Shown here: positions 6,287 to 13,318 of the stretch, one piece after another
Position numbering within the stretch: the stretch's first letter is position 1
How the letters are laid out: the number at the start of each line of letters is the position of its first letter
Source: Alphaproteobacteria bacterium
GTDB taxonomy: Bacteria; Pseudomonadota; Alphaproteobacteria; SHVP01
Assembly (NCBI GenBank): GCA_009694165.1
Contig: SHVP01000066.1
Coordinates: 1 to 13,318, forward strand
Reading direction: 5' to 3'
DNA: 13,318 nt
The notes under the pieces: model-generated
The model's input: only the letters and a program-made list of their open reading frames with translations
Database searches by the model: none
Told to the model about the DNA's origin: nothing
Translations under genes and position numbers: made by a program

Positions 6287-7543
6287 ATGGCTGCCAAAAA
6301 AGTACCGATGCTGGTCAATCTGCCGCGCGCCTACGAGGTGATGGACAAGCATCGCCTCGACGGCCTGGTCGCGGCGACGCAAATCAATATCTACTACCTC
6401 AGTAATTTCTGGGGCGCGCTAATGCGCATGCGCCGCAGCTTCTTCAATTATGCGGTGCTGCCGCGCGATCCGAAGGCGGCGCCGGCGCTGGTGATGACCT
6501 CGGCCGAAACCAGCCGCCTACAAGAAATGCCGACCTGGATGCCTAACGTGGTCGGCTACTCGCACCCGACGCAGGCGGCGATGCGCGACTACGATGCCGT
6601 CACCGAGGAACCCGAGGCGGGAGCGGCGCTGAAATGGCCGGTGCGCAAGGCCGGACTGTCGGCCAAGGAAAAGCGCTGGCTGACGATGTCGCGCACGATG
6701 GCGGCGCGCACGCGGGCGACGCCTTCCTACGCCCTCAAGCAGGCGCTAATCGACGCCGGTCTCAAAAAGGGCCGCATCGGCTACGACGACCCGCGCCCGA
6801 TCGAGTGGATGAACGCGCTGGGCCTCAAGCTTGCCGGCGTCGAGGGCACCAACATCTTCCGTGAAATCCGCATGATCAAATCGAAGGACGAGATCGCGCT
6901 GTTGCGCGGGGCGGCGGCGGTCAACGAGGTCGGCGTCAACGCCGCCATCCGCGCCATGCACCTGGGCGCCCATTGGAGCGAGATGGAGATCGCCTTCAAC
7001 GTCGCTGTCGCTAAGGGCGGCGGCCGCGGCATCTATCTCACCTGCGGCGGCGGCGGCCTGCCGCACGACAAGGTCATCCGCGGCGAGCCGGTCATGTTCG
7101 ACGCCCTGGCCGAGTACCGCCATTATCACGGTGACATCGGTCGCACCGCCATCATCGGCAAGCCGACGGCGGAGATCGTGCGGCGCAACAAGGCGATGCA
7201 GGTCGGCTGGGAGACCGCCTACGCGATGATCAAGCCGGGCGTCACCGGGCGGCAGATGACCGAGAAGGTGCTGCACGTCATCGAGCGCGAGGGCTTCAAG
7301 GGCTTCATCATCGCGACGCCGCACTCGGTCGGGCTCGAACATACCGACCACCCGCTGCCGATCGGCCTCGAGCTGCCGGGCTCCAAGGGCGATTTCGTCT
7401 TCCGTGAGAACATGGTGATCAACGTCGACCTGCCCTACCACGAGTACGGCTTTGGCGGCATGCATCTCGAGGACATGGTGCTGGTCACCAAGTCGGGGTG
7501 CGAGCTGCTTACCTCGATGAAGACCGGCATCATCGTCAAGTAG
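6287..7543 (+). CDS. M24 (creatinase-fold) metallopeptidase, Xaa-Pro peptidase-like
   Basis: This 418-aa cytoplasmic protein has the two-domain form of the M24B family: an N-terminal creatinase-like domain (about 10-165) and a pita-bread catalytic domain (about 200-418). Family members cleave Xaa-Pro bonds of peptides or, in non-peptidase branches, act on creatine-like or sulfonium compounds. Predicted metal ligands are Asp272 (MFDALAEY), Asp283 (GDIGRT), His346 (TPHSVGLEH), Asp381 (INVDLPY) and Glu396 (HLEDMVLV). The fourth ligand is normally Glu in an EPG motif, so Asp here is unusual. The ATG at 6287 follows a strong ribosome site GGAGGGG (6276-6282). It converges with a peptide-type binding protein gene, supporting a role in peptide use, but the substrate is open. 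No signal peptide is present. Confidence 0.88.
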   Translation: MAAKKVPMLVNLPRAYEVMDKHRLDGLVAATQINIYYLSNFWGALMRMRRSFFNYAVLPRDPKAAPALVMTSAETSRLQEMPTWMPNVVGYSHPTQAAMRDYDAVTEEPEAGAALKWPVRKAGLSAKEKRWLTMSRTMAARTRATPSYALKQALIDAGLKKGRIGYDDPRPIEWMNALGLKLAGVEGTNIFREIRMIKSKDEIALLRGAAAVNEVGVNAAIRAMHLGAHWSEMEIAFNVAVAKGGGRGIYLTCGGGGLPHDKVIRGEPVMFDALAEYRHYHGDIGRTAIIGKPTAEIVRRNKAMQVGWETAYAMIKPGVTGRQMTEKVLHVIEREGFKGFIIATPHSVGLEHTDHPLPIGLELPGSKGDFVFRENMVINVDLPYHEYGFGGMHLEDMVLVTKSGCELLTSMKTGIIVK

Positions 7544-7584
7544 AAGCTGACGCCGAGCCGAGCGGTTGCGGCGCGGCTACGGCC

Positions 7585-7615
7585 AAAAAAAGGGCCCACC
7601 GATTGTGGTGGGCCC
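7585..7615 (-). terminator. Intrinsic terminator between convergent genes
   Basis: GGGCCCACC (7592-7600) and GGTGGGCCC (7607-7615) form a perfect 9-bp stem around GATTGT. Seven A residues (7585-7591) precede it on the + strand, giving a seven-U tail for minus-strand transcription, so it terminates the binding-protein gene that ends at 7638. On the + strand the stem is followed only by GTTCGTTC, so it may partly stop the peptidase transcript too. Confidence 0.9.
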
Positions 7616-7637
7616 GTTCGTTCGCTCCAAACCGACG

Positions 7638-9182
7638 CTAGTTCAGGGTCATGTCGCTGAAGCTCATGAAGCGATTGGTCATGGCGAAGTTTTTGACCCG
7701 CTTGTTGACGCCGACCACGTCCACCTGATTGACCAGGAACAGCACCGGTGCGTCGTCATGCAGGGTCTTCATCAGGTCCTGCAGCACGGCCTTGCGCTTG
7801 GCCGGGTCAAACTCGCTGCGCGCCTGCTCGACCTTCGGGCGGATGGTCTCGTTGCAATACCACTGTGGTTTCTTATCGCACCAATGGGTCTTGAACCCGT
7901 TGATGGCGTCGACCTCCGGCGTCAGGAAGTAGCCAAGCCCGAACATGTCGGGGAACAGCAGTTGCTGCGCGTCCGGCCCGGGCAGCCACTTCTTCAGCCA
8001 ATCGCCGAAGGTGACGTTGATGACGTCGACGTCGACGCCCGCCCGCTTCAGGTCGATTCCGACCTGTTGGTAGATCTCGGTGTCGGCAGTCTGGCTGCCG
8101 CCCATCACCGCTTCCAGCCGGGTCTTGAAGCCGTTCGGGTAGCCGGCAGCGGCGAGCAATTGCTTCGCCTTCGCCGTGTCGAACGGGTAGGGCTTGACGT
8201 CCGGATTGAAGCCGTAGGTGTTGGGCGTCGCCGGCTGGCTGGCCGCCGTCGCCCGTCCGCGCAGCAGGTTCTTGACCATGCTCTCCTTGTCGAGGGCGTA
8301 GTTGACGGCCTGGCGGACACGCACGTCCTTGAAGGGCGACTCCGGTCGTGTGCTGATCAGCGGGATGGCATAAACCAGGGGCGCCGGCGCGGTGTAGACG
8401 ATGTTGCCCGACTTTTCGATCGGCTCGAAAGCGTCCATGTTGAGGCCGACGGCCACCTCGATCTGACCCGATTCGATCGCCTGCACGCGGGCTGGCCGTT
8501 CGGGCACCGCCGAAATGATCAACCGCGGCGCCTTGCCCGGATGCCACGAGCCGGTGTGCGGTTCGAACTCGATCGCGCCGCTGGCCCAGGGCGGGTTGGC
8601 GCCGACGATCTTGAACGAGCCGGTCGTTACCGGCGTCTTGGCAAAATTCTCGACGCCCAAATCCTTCCAGGCGTCGGGATCGATTATCGGCAGGCCACCG
8701 ATCTCCTTGTCGAACACCGGATTGGGCGACTTGGTCTTGATCTCGACGGTCAGCGGGCCGACGGCGCGGGCGGTGGCCGGGCTCGGCGTGATGCTGCCGA
8801 TATTGGTGGTCTTGCCGTAGTCCGAGGTGATGATGTCGATGTTCTTGGCGACCGCTTCGGCGGTGACAGGGCGGCCATTGGAGAACTTGGCGTTGGCGCG
8901 CAGCGTGAACTGCCAGGTGTCCTTGTCGACGTTCTTCCAGCTCTCGGCCAACCAAGCCTTGATGTTGCCGTCTTCACCGACGAAGGTCAGTCCGTCATAG
9001 AGCGCGCCCATGAAAAAGACGCCGGGCGAGGAAAACGCCCCCGACTTGTAGGGATCGGCGAGCGGTGGCGGCAGATTGGGAATGGCGATGCGCAACGGCG
9101 CCGCCTGCTGGGCGACAGCCGCGCCGGCGAGCGTCAGGGCGGCGGTCGCCCCCAAAAGAATCGGCCGCAAACCACGTGTCAT
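7638..9182 (-). CDS. ABC transporter periplasmic substrate-binding protein (peptide/opine type, SBP family 5)
   Basis: The protein is the periplasmic receptor of an ABC importer of the DppA/OppA class, which binds peptides, nickel, opines or related ligands. From the chosen start it has 514 aa. A Sec signal peptide covers residues 1-24 (hydrophobic core ILLGATAALTLAG, cleavage after AVA). The family signatures are clear: LYDGL at 61-65, LAESWKNVDKDTWQFTLR at 78-95, FSNGRPVTAEAV at 100-111, and FKDVRVRQAVNYALDKE at 284-300, followed by PYPFDTAKAKQLLAAAGYP at 331-349. The start at 9182 is preferred over ATG at 9188 because the GGGGAGG ribosome site touches the earlier ATG but is 6 nt from the later one. 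No permease or ATPase genes adjoin it, so it is an orphan here. The ligand cannot be read from the sequence; the neighbouring M24 peptidase makes peptides a reasonable guess. Confidence 0.9.
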   Translation of the reverse strand: MTRGLRPILLGATAALTLAGAAVAQQAAPLRIAIPNLPPPLADPYKSGAFSSPGVFFMGALYDGLTFVGEDGNIKAWLAESWKNVDKDTWQFTLRANAKFSNGRPVTAEAVAKNIDIITSDYGKTTNIGSITPSPATARAVGPLTVEIKTKSPNPVFDKEIGGLPIIDPDAWKDLGVENFAKTPVTTGSFKIVGANPPWASGAIEFEPHTGSWHPGKAPRLIISAVPERPARVQAIESGQIEVAVGLNMDAFEPIEKSGNIVYTAPAPLVYAIPLISTRPESPFKDVRVRQAVNYALDKESMVKNLLRGRATAASQPATPNTYGFNPDVKPYPFDTAKAKQLLAAAGYPNGFKTRLEAVMGGSQTADTEIYQQVGIDLKRAGVDVDVINVTFGDWLKKWLPGPDAQQLLFPDMFGLGYFLTPEVDAINGFKTHWCDKKPQWYCNETIRPKVEQARSEFDPAKRKAVLQDLMKTLHDDAPVLFLVNQVDVVGVNKRVKNFAMTNRFMSFSDMTLN

Positions 9183-9188
9183 GAACAT

Positions 9189-9195
9189 CCTCCCC
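9189..9195 (-). promoter_or_regulatory. Ribosome binding site deciding the binding-protein start
   Basis: On the minus strand GGGGAGG ends directly against ATG at 9188 and 6 nt before ATG at 9182. Normal spacing favours the second ATG. Confidence 0.6.
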
Positions 9196-9430
9196 TAGTG
9201 ATCGTTGGCGGGCGTGGCGCCCGCCGGGCATAGCGTCGCGCCTTTCGCGGCGGCTGGCAAGCGCTCTGCGGGCGGTTTTCGGCGCGGCCACCGCCCCCTG
9301 TAACGGGCGAGCCTGGGATGAGAAAGGCTCAAAGCAGAACGCCTGGGCCGGTTTGCCTGCGGCGGGTCGACCCTGCCGGCGCTTGCCATTCCGCGGCGGC
9401 CTCGGCCAGCTGCGAAGGGGTAGTTCTTTC

Positions 9431-9459
9431 TTGATTCGAGCGGTGCCCAAGGCTATGGG
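9431..9459 (+). promoter_or_regulatory. Probable tRNA-Glu promoter
   Basis: TTGATT (9431-9436) and TATGGG (9454-9459) are spaced by 17 bp, and transcription would start near 9466, a few bases before the mature tRNA 5' end at 9471. The rest of the 280-bp gap between the binding-protein gene and the tRNA shows no gene; the minus-strand open frames there lack any recognisable sequence. Confidence 0.45.
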
Positions 9460-9470
9460 AGGGCCGCCGC

Positions 9471-9545
9471 GACCCCATCGTCTAGCGGTTAGGACACGAC
9501 CCTTTCAAGGTTGAAACACGGGTTCGATTCCCGTTGGGGTCGCCA
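9471..9545 (+). tRNA. tRNA-Glu (anticodon TTC)
   Basis: The sequence folds into a full cloverleaf. The acceptor stem is GACCCCA/TGGGGTC, the D-stem GTCT/GGAC with an AGCGGTTA loop, the anticodon stem CGACC/GGTTG with loop CTTTCAA giving anticodon TTC, and the T-stem ACGGG/CCCGT with TTCGATT loop. The discriminator is G and CCA is encoded (9543-9545). It decodes GAA and GAG. Confidence 0.97.
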
Positions 9546-9601
9546 TTCTTCCGGCGATGCGTCGGCCATGCTGCCGCCCGCCTTGCCGGGCGCCGCGACC
9601 G

Positions 9602-10786
9602 CTACTTCCAGGCACCGAATGTAAACCACGCCTGACCGTTGGTCACCTTGGGCGGCGTCTCCTCGTCGCGCAGGCAGGCGGCGAACAGCCGGTCGGGCCA
9701 GGTGCCATAGTTGGGGGCGCGGAACTGGAGGTAGTTCTTGGCCGCAAAGCCGGCATCGACGAACAGTTGGCGCAAGTCCTGGTGGCGGAAGGCGCCGACG
9801 AACGGCTCGTTGTTGTAGAACTGGTTCCACGTATCGGTGACGAAGTCGTAGTAGGGACTGTCGGCCACCGCCGAGGGCATCATCTCCTGATTGATCATCA
9901 AACCGCCGGGCTTCAGAACGCGCTGAACCTGCTTCAGGATCTTCTTGCTCGATTTGATGCTGATCTCGTGGAAGAAAAAGCTGGTGGTCACGAGATCGAA
10001 GCTGTTGTCGGGGAAGTCGAGCACTTCGGCGTTCTGCTGACTGAAGTGCACCTTGCGACCCGTCGCCTCGGCGCGGGCGTGGGCGTAGCGCAGCAAAGGC
10101 GCCCCGACGTCTACGCCGCAGACCCCCATGCCAGGATAGACGTCCATGATCGAGAACATCTCGCGTCCGACGGTGCAGCCGATGTCGAGATAGGTCTTGG
10201 GCTTGAAGGCCGAGTAAAGGACCTTGAGCGCGTGCGCCGCCGTGGCGCCCCAGCCGCCGGCGTTGCGGTGCGAGAGCCCGGCCGAAAACACGTGCGTGCC
10301 GTGATGGTAAAGCGCCCCCTGGGCGACATCGTCCTTGGCGTATTCGCTGTGGAAACAGCCCGGCATCAGATGGACGTCGAGTTCGCTCACGGTTTTCGGA
10401 ATTTCGACCGTGGGATCAAGCCTGAGTGTGCCGCCGGCCGGCGTCGACTGCGCCGCGTCGCGCGCCACGTCGATCAGCTCGGGCAGCTTGCGCTCGATCG
10501 CCGGCTGGACCGACCACCAGGTCATCTTCTGCGCGTTGTAGGTGAGCGCCATCCATTCCTGAAAGATCGGCTTGTCCTGCATCTCCTTGCGAATCTCGAC
10601 TCCCGTCGTCGGCTTGCGTCCGTGCTGGCGGGCGAAGCGGGGCTCCACGGCATGGTCGTAGAACGACCGCACGTCTTGGGCGAAGTCGACGAGGATGTGT
10701 TTGCGCAGAACCGATACGAAGCGCTGACGCGAGTGTTCGTCGTGCGTTGGTTCAACCACCTGATCGATGTTTTTCAAGTTTGACAC
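9602..10786 (-). CDS. SAM-dependent class I methyltransferase with extra N-terminal domain (paralogue A)
   Basis: The 394-aa protein has a class I Rossmann methyltransferase domain in its second half: SAM motif I LDIGCTVGRE at 200-209, the acidic end of strand 2 at Asp226 (CGVDVGAP), NAE at 252-254, FDLVTTSFFFHEI at 263-275, and VLKPGGLMI at 290-298. Residues 1-190 form a separate, mostly helical-looking region I cannot assign (RKHILVDFAQDVRSFYDHAV, then AIERKLPELIDVAR at 96-109). It is clearly homologous along its length to the divergent gene at 11612-12784, with about half of residues identical across the SAM-binding core. The GTG start at 10786 is set by AGGAGG 5 nt upstream; the frame remains open far upstream, but that part is the antisense or alternate frame of the sensor remnant. 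The methyl acceptor is unknown. It could act on a small molecule, lipid or natural product. Confidence 0.85.
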   Translation of the reverse strand: MSNLKNIDQVVEPTHDEHSRQRFVSVLRKHILVDFAQDVRSFYDHAVEPRFARQHGRKPTTGVEIRKEMQDKPIFQEWMALTYNAQKMTWWSVQPAIERKLPELIDVARDAAQSTPAGGTLRLDPTVEIPKTVSELDVHLMPGCFHSEYAKDDVAQGALYHHGTHVFSAGLSHRNAGGWGATAAHALKVLYSAFKPKTYLDIGCTVGREMFSIMDVYPGMGVCGVDVGAPLLRYAHARAEATGRKVHFSQQNAEVLDFPDNSFDLVTTSFFFHEISIKSSKKILKQVQRVLKPGGLMINQEMMPSAVADSPYYDFVTDTWNQFYNNEPFVGAFRHQDLRQLFVDAGFAAKNYLQFRAPNYGTWPDRLFAACLRDEETPPKVTNGQAWFTFGAWK

Positions 10787-11361
10787 CGCAGCCTCCTGAT
10801 CGGTGAGCCCCGGACCGGGCTCCCTGGTGACTCTAGCCCTTTGTCCGTGCCGGCAGAAGCCGCTGGCCACCCCGTGGCCGGCGCTGGGCCGGGCATGTTG
10901 AGGGGCGGCCCGGCCGGCTGGGCCAAACTGCGCCCCGCTTCCCGTGCTGCGCGCCCGACCGGCTCCAGCGGATTCTGGGTGGCACCCGTATCCGTGGCGA
11001 CAAACGACCCGTCGGCCTCGATCCAGGCCAGGCCGTCGATCGCCGGGGTCGCCTTTACCAGGGTTGCCAGCGTCTCGCGCTGGCCGCCGCTGGCGGTCGC
11101 GAATCCGCCGCGGGCGCGCAGATAGGCCTCGGCGGAATGACTGAGCGCGTGCTCGACCGACTGGAAGACGGCCGCGCAGTGTTCGGCCAATACATCGGCC
11201 AGCGAATCGACCGTCATCTGCGTCGTCGCCTGGGCGCGCGCGTAGAAGGCCACGTTGTCGGCAATGGCCAAGCCGAGGCCGGCAACCAGGCTGAGGGCTG
11301 CCAGCAACCGGACCAGCCAAGGACGAAGCACGGGGGCACGGACGTGTCGACGCTGACACAA
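10774..11361 (-). pseudogene. Truncated membrane-bound Cache-type sensor (N-terminal fragment)
   Basis: This 195-codon frame begins like a sensory diguanylate cyclase or histidine kinase. It has one transmembrane helix at about residues 14-36 (WLVRLLAALSLVAGLGLAIA), then the helix SLADVLAEHCAAVFQSVEHA (53-72) and DGLAWIEADGSFVATDTG at 109-126, which resemble the periplasmic PDC/Cache fold. From about residue 145 the sequence turns into Pro/Gly/Ala-rich text with no domain character, and it stops 13 bp inside the methyltransferase gene. The second half of the sensor, the second membrane helix and any output domain are missing. The start (TTG at 11361, or GTG at 11331) is uncertain because neither has a ribosome site. 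It is most simply a gene remnant cut when the methyltransferase gene was joined here. A short functional membrane sensor is less likely. Confidence 0.55.
10792..10797 (-). promoter_or_regulatory. Ribosome binding site setting the GTG start of paralogue A
   Basis: A full AGGAGG on the minus strand lies 5 nt before GTG at 10786. This ends the ambiguity created by a frame that stays open for over 200 codons upstream. Confidence 0.75.
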
Positions 11362-11611
11362 TCGTGTTCAGTGGGGCGGCCAGTCTAGCGGCGTGGAATC
11401 GCCGGTAAAACAAATAGATAGGAAACTTTCTTAAAAGCTCCGCTGCTCCGATTAATTTTATCTTGCGGTTGTGCCCCGAGGTCCATCCCTTTCGCTCCAA
11501 TTGCTTGGGGAACCCGGTGGACCGGTTGCCGGCGCGTCCTTGGATACCCCCAGGTTGATGGCTTGTTCAATGGAGGCTCGTGTTTCCGGTATCGATTGCC
11601 GGAGGTTGCCC
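11362..11611. other. Divergent noncoding gap with an AT-rich patch
   Basis: The 250 bp between the sensor remnant and the + strand methyltransferase hold no gene. An AT-rich stretch at about 11404-11466 stands out from the GC-rich surroundings and is the likely divergent promoter region, but I cannot pick convincing -35/-10 pairs. The open frame upstream of 11612 (to 11471) has no recognisable protein content. Confidence 0.4.
11601..11605 (+). promoter_or_regulatory. Ribosome binding site setting the start of paralogue B
   Basis: GGAGG lies 6 nt before ATG at 11612. Earlier in-frame ATG codons (11558 and 11570) lack such a site, and the protein before Met at 11612 has no match to paralogue A. 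Confidence 0.7.
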
Positions 11612-12784
11612 ATGCTCAAACAGATGCGTCACGCCGTGTTGCCGGAATCTGACCACGACGAGGGCGCCCGCCAGGACTTTGTCGTCAGCTTCAAGCGCCA
11701 CGTGCAGAACAGCGTCCTGCCCGGCACGACGACCGTCTACGAGCGCATCGTGCTGCCCCGTTTTCGCCGCGAGAGCGGGCGCGACCCGCAGACCCGCCAC
11801 GAGATCCGCCGGGCGATGGAGCGCGAACCGTACTATCAGATGAGCACGGTGCTGCAGCGCGAGGGGCAGGGCATGCTGTGGCAGGCTGTACTCGACACCG
11901 TCGAGCGGCAACTGCCGGGGCTCATCGATCGCGCCAAGCGGGTGACGCGCGGCAAGACCAAGGGCACGCTGTCGATCGCCGCCGACTACGCGGCGCCCGA
12001 TTACCTTCTCGAAAACCACCATCACCTGGTCCCGGGTGGATATGCCGAGGAGCGGGCGGCGGACGACGTCGCGGCCGGCGCGCTTTACGATCGTGGCGCT
12101 TTCCTCTATGTCGGCGGCTATTTCGGCCCACGCATGGACGGCCTCGGTCGCGCCATGGTGACGTTCCTCAAGCGGAATTATCCGCACTTGCGGCCGCGCC
12201 GCATCCTCGACATGGGGTGCACGGCGGGCGGCTCGTCGGTCGCGCTCAAGGAGGCCTACCCCGACGCCGAGGTCTACGGCATCGACGCTGGCGCGCCCTG
12301 CGTGCGCTATGCCCATCCCCGCGCCGAGAGCCTCGGTGTTGCGGTGCATTTTTCGGCGCAGAATGCCGAGGGCACGAGCTTACCCGACGACTACTTCGAT
12401 CTCGTCGTATCGACGGCGATGCTGCACGAAACCGCGACCCGCGCGTTGCAGAGCATCGTGCGCGAGAGCCGTCGCGTGCTAAAGCCGGGCGGCCTGATGG
12501 TGCATGCCGAGCAGCCGCAATACGAGGGCGTCGCTGCGTGGGAGCAGTTCGTTCGCGACTGGGACACCAATAACAACGCCGAACCATTCTGGGGCACGTT
12601 GCACGACACTGATCTCGTCGCGCTGGCAGAGCAACAGGGCTTCGCGCGCACCCAGGTGTTCCAGGTCATGGGACCCAGTTCACAGAACGTGATTCAGCAA
12701 GCACCCCAGACGAGCGGACCGCAGGGCAAGGTCATCGGCCGCCCGGGCGGCAACGGACTGTTCTACTTCGGCGCGACGAAGTAG
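11612..12784 (+). CDS. SAM-dependent class I methyltransferase with extra N-terminal domain (paralogue B)
   Basis: This 390-aa protein is the divergent partner of the methyltransferase at 9602-10786 and shares its two-part form. The N-terminal region (about 15-190) repeats the pattern of the paralogue: ARQDFVVSFKRH (19-30), VLPRFRRESGR (47-57), HEIRRAMEREP (63-73) and TVERQLPGLIDRAK (96-109). The SAM domain has LDMGCTAGG at 199-207, GIDAGAP at 223-229, RYAHPRAE at 232-239, NAE at 251-253, FDLVVSTAMLHE at 262-273 and VLKPGGLMV at 289-297. The loop GCTxG, with Cys-Thr, is common to both copies. Near the C-terminus it has its own Gln/Gly-rich tail (SSQNVIQQAPQTSGPQGKV). Start chosen from the GGAGG site. 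It is predicted cytoplasmic. The substrate is unknown; having two copies facing away from each other suggests paired or sequential methylations, or simply duplication. Confidence 0.87.
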   Translation: MLKQMRHAVLPESDHDEGARQDFVVSFKRHVQNSVLPGTTTVYERIVLPRFRRESGRDPQTRHEIRRAMEREPYYQMSTVLQREGQGMLWQAVLDTVERQLPGLIDRAKRVTRGKTKGTLSIAADYAAPDYLLENHHHLVPGGYAEERAADDVAAGALYDRGAFLYVGGYFGPRMDGLGRAMVTFLKRNYPHLRPRRILDMGCTAGGSSVALKEAYPDAEVYGIDAGAPCVRYAHPRAESLGVAVHFSAQNAEGTSLPDDYFDLVVSTAMLHETATRALQSIVRESRRVLKPGGLMVHAEQPQYEGVAAWEQFVRDWDTNNNAEPFWGTLHDTDLVALAEQQGFARTQVFQVMGPSSQNVIQQAPQTSGPQGKVIGRPGGNGLFYFGATK

Positions 12785-12824
12785 GAGCCGACGCACCGCG
12801 CCTGTCTTGAGGGGCGCCGAGTAA

Positions 12825-13318
12825 GTGGACGAGATCAGCGCACAGCAGTCTCGTATTCGGGTCGAACGCGCCGCCTCCGCGTCTGCCGAGGTTCGTTCGC
12901 TGATCACCGAGCTAGATCAGGAGCTTTCACAAGACTAAGCACCGGAGCAGCGTCACGGGCTTGCGCTGGACGTAATCTTTCGGCCGCACGTCCTCTTTCA
13001 TTTGGCCCGCCTCGACGACGAGGCTGTCGGTTGCGGTGGGATTGCACTTTGTACGGGCTTTGCCGAACTAAAGCGCATGTATGTTCGTCCGAAAGTGCGC
13101 GGGCAGGGGGTAGCCGATGCAATCGTACGCCACTTGATGTGGGAAGCCATGAACGCTGGCCTTGCCGTGTTGCGGCTGGAGACCGGAGCCCGCCAGGGTC
13201 GTGCCTTGCGCTTCAACGACCGCTGGGGCTTTCGACCGTGCCAACCCTTTGCGCCCTATCGTTCGATGCCTGTTGCCACAGTTTCAGCGAGCGTATTTTC
13301 CGAACGAAGCCTGTTGTG
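12825..13318 (+). pseudogene. GNAT-family N-acetyltransferase interrupted by an in-frame TAA; runs off the window
   Basis: Read from GTG at 12825, the frame encodes ELDQELSQD, then TAA at 12936-12938, and continues in the same frame with APEQRHGLALDVIFRPHV and VGCGGIALCTGFAELKRMYV. VRPKVRGQGVADAI follows, which is the acetyl-CoA loop R/Q-x-x-G-x-G/A (motif A, about codons 84-100 counting the stop). The later LRLETGARQGRALRFNDRWG and GFRPC are also typical of small GNAT enzymes that acetylate amino groups. Relatives commonly read Tyr-Pro-Pro-Glu-Gln-Arg-His here, so the TAA most likely replaced a Tyr codon by one base change. The frame stays open to the last base of the window. No ribosome site supports restarting just after the stop. 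Third positions are less GC-rich than in neighbouring genes. It could be a decayed gene or a sequencing error. Confidence 0.75.

Noticed and set aside
7566..9233. 555-codon + strand open frame opposite the binding-protein gene
   Set aside because: It is a GC-rich shadow frame; the minus strand has a signal peptide, family motifs, ribosome site and terminator.
9575..9592. CGCCCG/CGGGCG hairpin downstream of the minus-strand methyltransferase as a terminator
   Set aside because: Only a 6-bp stem and no U-tract on either strand.
10787..11500. Extension of the paralogue A methyltransferase to a 632-aa protein
   Set aside because: The extra part is Arg/Pro-rich text without matches, overlaps the sensor remnant in another frame, and AGGAGG marks GTG at 10786 as the start.

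Overview
The window reads as chromosomal DNA of a GC-rich alphaproteobacterium, most likely Rhodospirillales or a relative. This rests on the GC-rich codon use, the gene order AlaC-like aminotransferase - hom - glpX - recJ, the form of the RecJ and GlpX proteins, and an intergenic hairpin repeat of a style common in that class. No species can be named from the sequence alone.

Region 1 (1-4677, all + strand) is a tightly packed housekeeping operon. It starts with the end of a PLP aminotransferase, followed by homoserine dehydrogenase (4-bp overlap, TTG start), class II fructose-1,6-bisphosphatase GlpX, single-strand exonuclease RecJ (GTG start 2 bp after the glpX stop), and a 112-codon protein I do not recognise.

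Region 2 (4678-6286) is built around an RTX (calcium-binding nonapeptide repeat) protein with no enzymatic domain. Its 313-bp leader has an exact TGTGA-N6-TCACA palindrome placed about 40 bp before the predicted transcription start of an extended -10 promoter, then two perfect 8-bp-stem hairpins. The gene has 20 uninterrupted nonapeptides, a spacer and about 7 more. The conserved C-terminal end, where type I secretion signals lie, is cut off by an apparent 1-base frameshift near 6038; the missing end is readable in the next frame, followed by a multi-hairpin repeat.

Region 3 (6287-9470) has an M24 creatinase-fold peptidase (+) convergent with a periplasmic peptide-type ABC substrate-binding protein (-). 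A strong hairpin between them ends in a U-tract for the minus-strand gene. The pair suggests peptide uptake and proline-peptide breakdown, but no permease genes are present here.

Region 4 (9471-13318) begins with tRNA-Glu(TTC) and looks like an accessory or decaying segment. It holds two divergently transcribed paralogous SAM-dependent methyltransferases of about 390 aa, which share an uncharacterised N-terminal half as well as the Rossmann domain. Between them is the amino-terminal remnant of a membrane-bound Cache-type sensor whose reading frame runs into the start of the minus-strand methyltransferase. The window ends in a GNAT acetyltransferase broken by a single in-frame TAA codon.

The best candidates for something undescribed are the methyltransferase pair and the CRP-like-controlled stand-alone RTX gene. 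Three separate damaged genes (RTX C-terminus, sensor, GNAT) would need read-level confirmation to separate biology from assembly error.
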